Shown here in pieces: positions 40,515-41,643 of a stretch of DNA of 41,643 nucleotides. The position numbers and the translations under genes are program-made. Source of the stretch: Candidatus Cryptobacteroides excrementipullorum (GTDB lineage Bacteria; Bacteroidota; Bacteroidia; Bacteroidales; UBA932). How positions within the stretch are numbered: position 1 is the stretch's first letter; the number at the start of each line of letters is the position of its first letter. The stretch spans positions 1 through 41,643 of the forward strand of contig JADILZ010000067.1 of the NCBI GenBank assembly GCA_017695065.1, read 5' to 3'. The notes beneath the pieces were generated by a model, which ran no database searches, was not told the origin of the DNA, and worked only from the letters and a program-made list of their open reading frames with translations.

Positions 40515-41643
40515 CTATATTGAGGACCTGTTGAAATAACGGGTGTGAAGCAGATGCTCGGCCTTCTCGCTGAGAGGCCTGCCGAGGAACTCCTCGTACA
40601 GGGACTTGATGTACGGGTTCTCATGTGACTTGCGCACGGACTTGCCGGCATCCTCCTTGTACAGTGCGTTTGCCCTTGCGTAAAGCACATCGGAATTCCC
40701 GTGATGGAGCGGCTGTCCACCGCCGCCGATGCAGCCTCCCGGACATGCCATTATCTCTATGGCATGGTACTCGTTCCTGCCGTGCCTGATGTCCTCAAGC
40801 AGATGGCGTGCATTGCCGAGCCCGTGGGCTATGCCTACCTTCAGCTCAAATCCGTCCAGATCCACCGTAGCCCTCCTGACTCCGTCCATTCCCCTGACAG
40901 CCTGGAAATTGACACTTCCGAGTGTCTTGCCGGTATAAAGCTCGTAAACTGTCCTCAGGGCGGCCTCCATCACTCCTCCTGTCGTTCCGAAAATCACTCC
41001 TGCCCCGGTGGACGCACCCAGCGGAAGGTCGAATTCCATGTCAGGGAGAAGAGTGAAGCTTATGTTGGCCCTCTTGATCAGGCGTGCAAGTTCCCTGGTA
41101 GATACGGAATAGTCCACATCAGGATTCCCGTCAGTGTGGAACTCCTCGCGGTCACATTCATATTTCTTTGCAAGACAAGGCATTATGGACACCACCACCA
41201 GCTTTTCACGAGGTATGCCCATCTTCTGGGCCCACCATGTCTTGGCTATGGAGCCGAACATCTGCTGCGGAGACCTTGCAGTGGAAGGTATGTCGAGAAG
41301 GTCCGGGAACTGGTGCTCGAAGAAATTGACCCATGCCGGACAGCACGATGTCAGTATCGGCAGGCGCATGCTCCTGTCACCGTCCAGGTACTTCGTCAGC
41401 CTCTCGAGCATCTCGGCGCCTTCCTCCATTATGGTCAGGTCGGCAGCGAAATCAGTGTCGAACACGTAGTCGAAACCGAGCTCCCTCAGGGCCGCCACCA
41501 TCTTGCCGGTGACAAGTGTCCCGGCAGGCAGGCCGAACTCCTCTCCTATCGCCGCCCTCACCGCAGGAGCGGTCTGCACGATGACGACCTTCCCTGGATC
41601 AGCGAGGTCCTCCACGAGCCTGTTGGTGTGGTCTCTCTCCGTG
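40515..41643 (-). CDS. hydA: [FeFe] hydrogenase catalytic subunit, partial at window edge
   Basis: The H-cluster domain of a group A [FeFe] hydrogenase. All three cluster motifs are present: TSCCPAW (L1), MPCLAKKYE (L2) and MACPGGCIGGGGQP (L3), followed by the small C-terminal domain ending in HTRYFNRSSI. The frame is open at the right edge (TERDHTNRLVEDLADP precedes the first in-window GTG at 41615), so the start and any N-terminal ferredoxin-like domains lie outside. It evolves or oxidises H2 using electrons passed by Fe-S clusters. The HydC-like gene follows 140 bp downstream; hydEFG lie next to it. The bifurcating-complex role is inferred from that neighbour. Confidence 0.95.
   Translation of the reverse strand, partial: TERDHTNRLVEDLADPGKVVIVQTAPAVRAAIGEEFGLPAGTLVTGKMVAALRELGFDYVFDTDFAADLTIMEEGAEMLERLTKYLDGDRSMRLPILTSCCPAWVNFFEHQFPDLLDIPSTARSPQQMFGSIAKTWWAQKMGIPREKLVVVSIMPCLAKKYECDREEFHTDGNPDVDYSVSTRELARLIKRANISFTLLPDMEFDLPLGASTGAGVIFGTTGGVMEAALRTVYELYTGKTLGSVNFQAVRGMDGVRRATVDLDGFELKVGIAHGLGNARHLLEDIRHGRNEYHAIEIMACPGGCIGGGGQPLHHGNSDVLYARANALYKEDAGKSVRKSHENPYIKSLYEEFLGRPLSEKAEHLLHTRYFNRSSI

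Noticed and set aside
1..41643. tRNA, rRNA, insertion sequences or integrases
   Set aside because: Reading both strands revealed no transposase, integrase or clear tRNA cloverleaf. A covariance-model scan could not be run here.

Overview
The window looks like chromosomal DNA of a moderately GC-rich Bacteroidota, most likely Bacteroidales and possibly close to Rikenellaceae/Alistipes. The family assignment is inference. The phylum call rests on three things: promoters of the TTTG-N19/20-TAnnTTTG type in front of many genes, weak or absent Shine-Dalgarno sequences, and two-membrane export machinery with long FtsX-type permeases. I see no rRNA, tRNA, transposase, phage gene or CRISPR array.

Region 1 (1-14,544) is a mosaic of short housekeeping and accessory units. 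In order: a sugar O-acetyltransferase cut by the left edge; an AraC regulator; a small lipoprotein; a purF-like gene followed by a ClC transporter; a flavin-reductase/CobW GTPase pair; a HAD phosphatase/secreted EEP hydrolase pair; a Gdx/SugE-type SMR pump; a cupin; a Crp/Fnr-type regulator that has lost most of its DNA-binding domain; a MATE pump; NADP-glutamate dehydrogenase; and a LacX-like epimerase. The PurF-like protein lacks the catalytic N-terminal Cys of its family.

Region 2 (14,670-34,833) is the most unusual part. It encodes a secreted protein of unknown function, a TolC-type outer-membrane channel, an HlyD/MacA-type adaptor, six MacB/FtsX-type permeases of about 780 residues each, and a single LolD/MacB-type ATPase. 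Before tolC, and again before the ATPase gene, lie paired 17-bp palindromes of the form TGTAAA-N5-TTTACA. Three of the four are identical, which suggests that one unidentified regulator controls both ends of the locus. Three permease genes (starting at 23526, 26138 and 28788) have clearly related start and stop contexts, and the spacers downstream of the three are related to varying degrees, so part of the locus grew by tandem duplication. The spacers carry dispersed hairpin-forming repeats. In one repeat family a stem change is matched by a compensating change on the other arm. A natural reading is a TolC-dependent export or envelope-maintenance machine in which one ATPase may serve several permeases. 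The substrate is unknown.

Region 3 (34,861-35,902) holds a decayed C-terminal MATE fragment and a TauE/SafE-type permease.

Region 4 (35,963-41,643) is an [FeFe]-hydrogenase locus. hydE diverges from hydG-hydF, and a NuoE/HydC-like [2Fe-2S] subunit and the catalytic hydrogenase (cut by the right edge) run towards them. All three H-cluster maturases and the catalytic subunit lie together, which indicates a fermentative H2 metabolism that is probably coupled to NADH and ferredoxin. A NuoF/HydB partner is not in the window.
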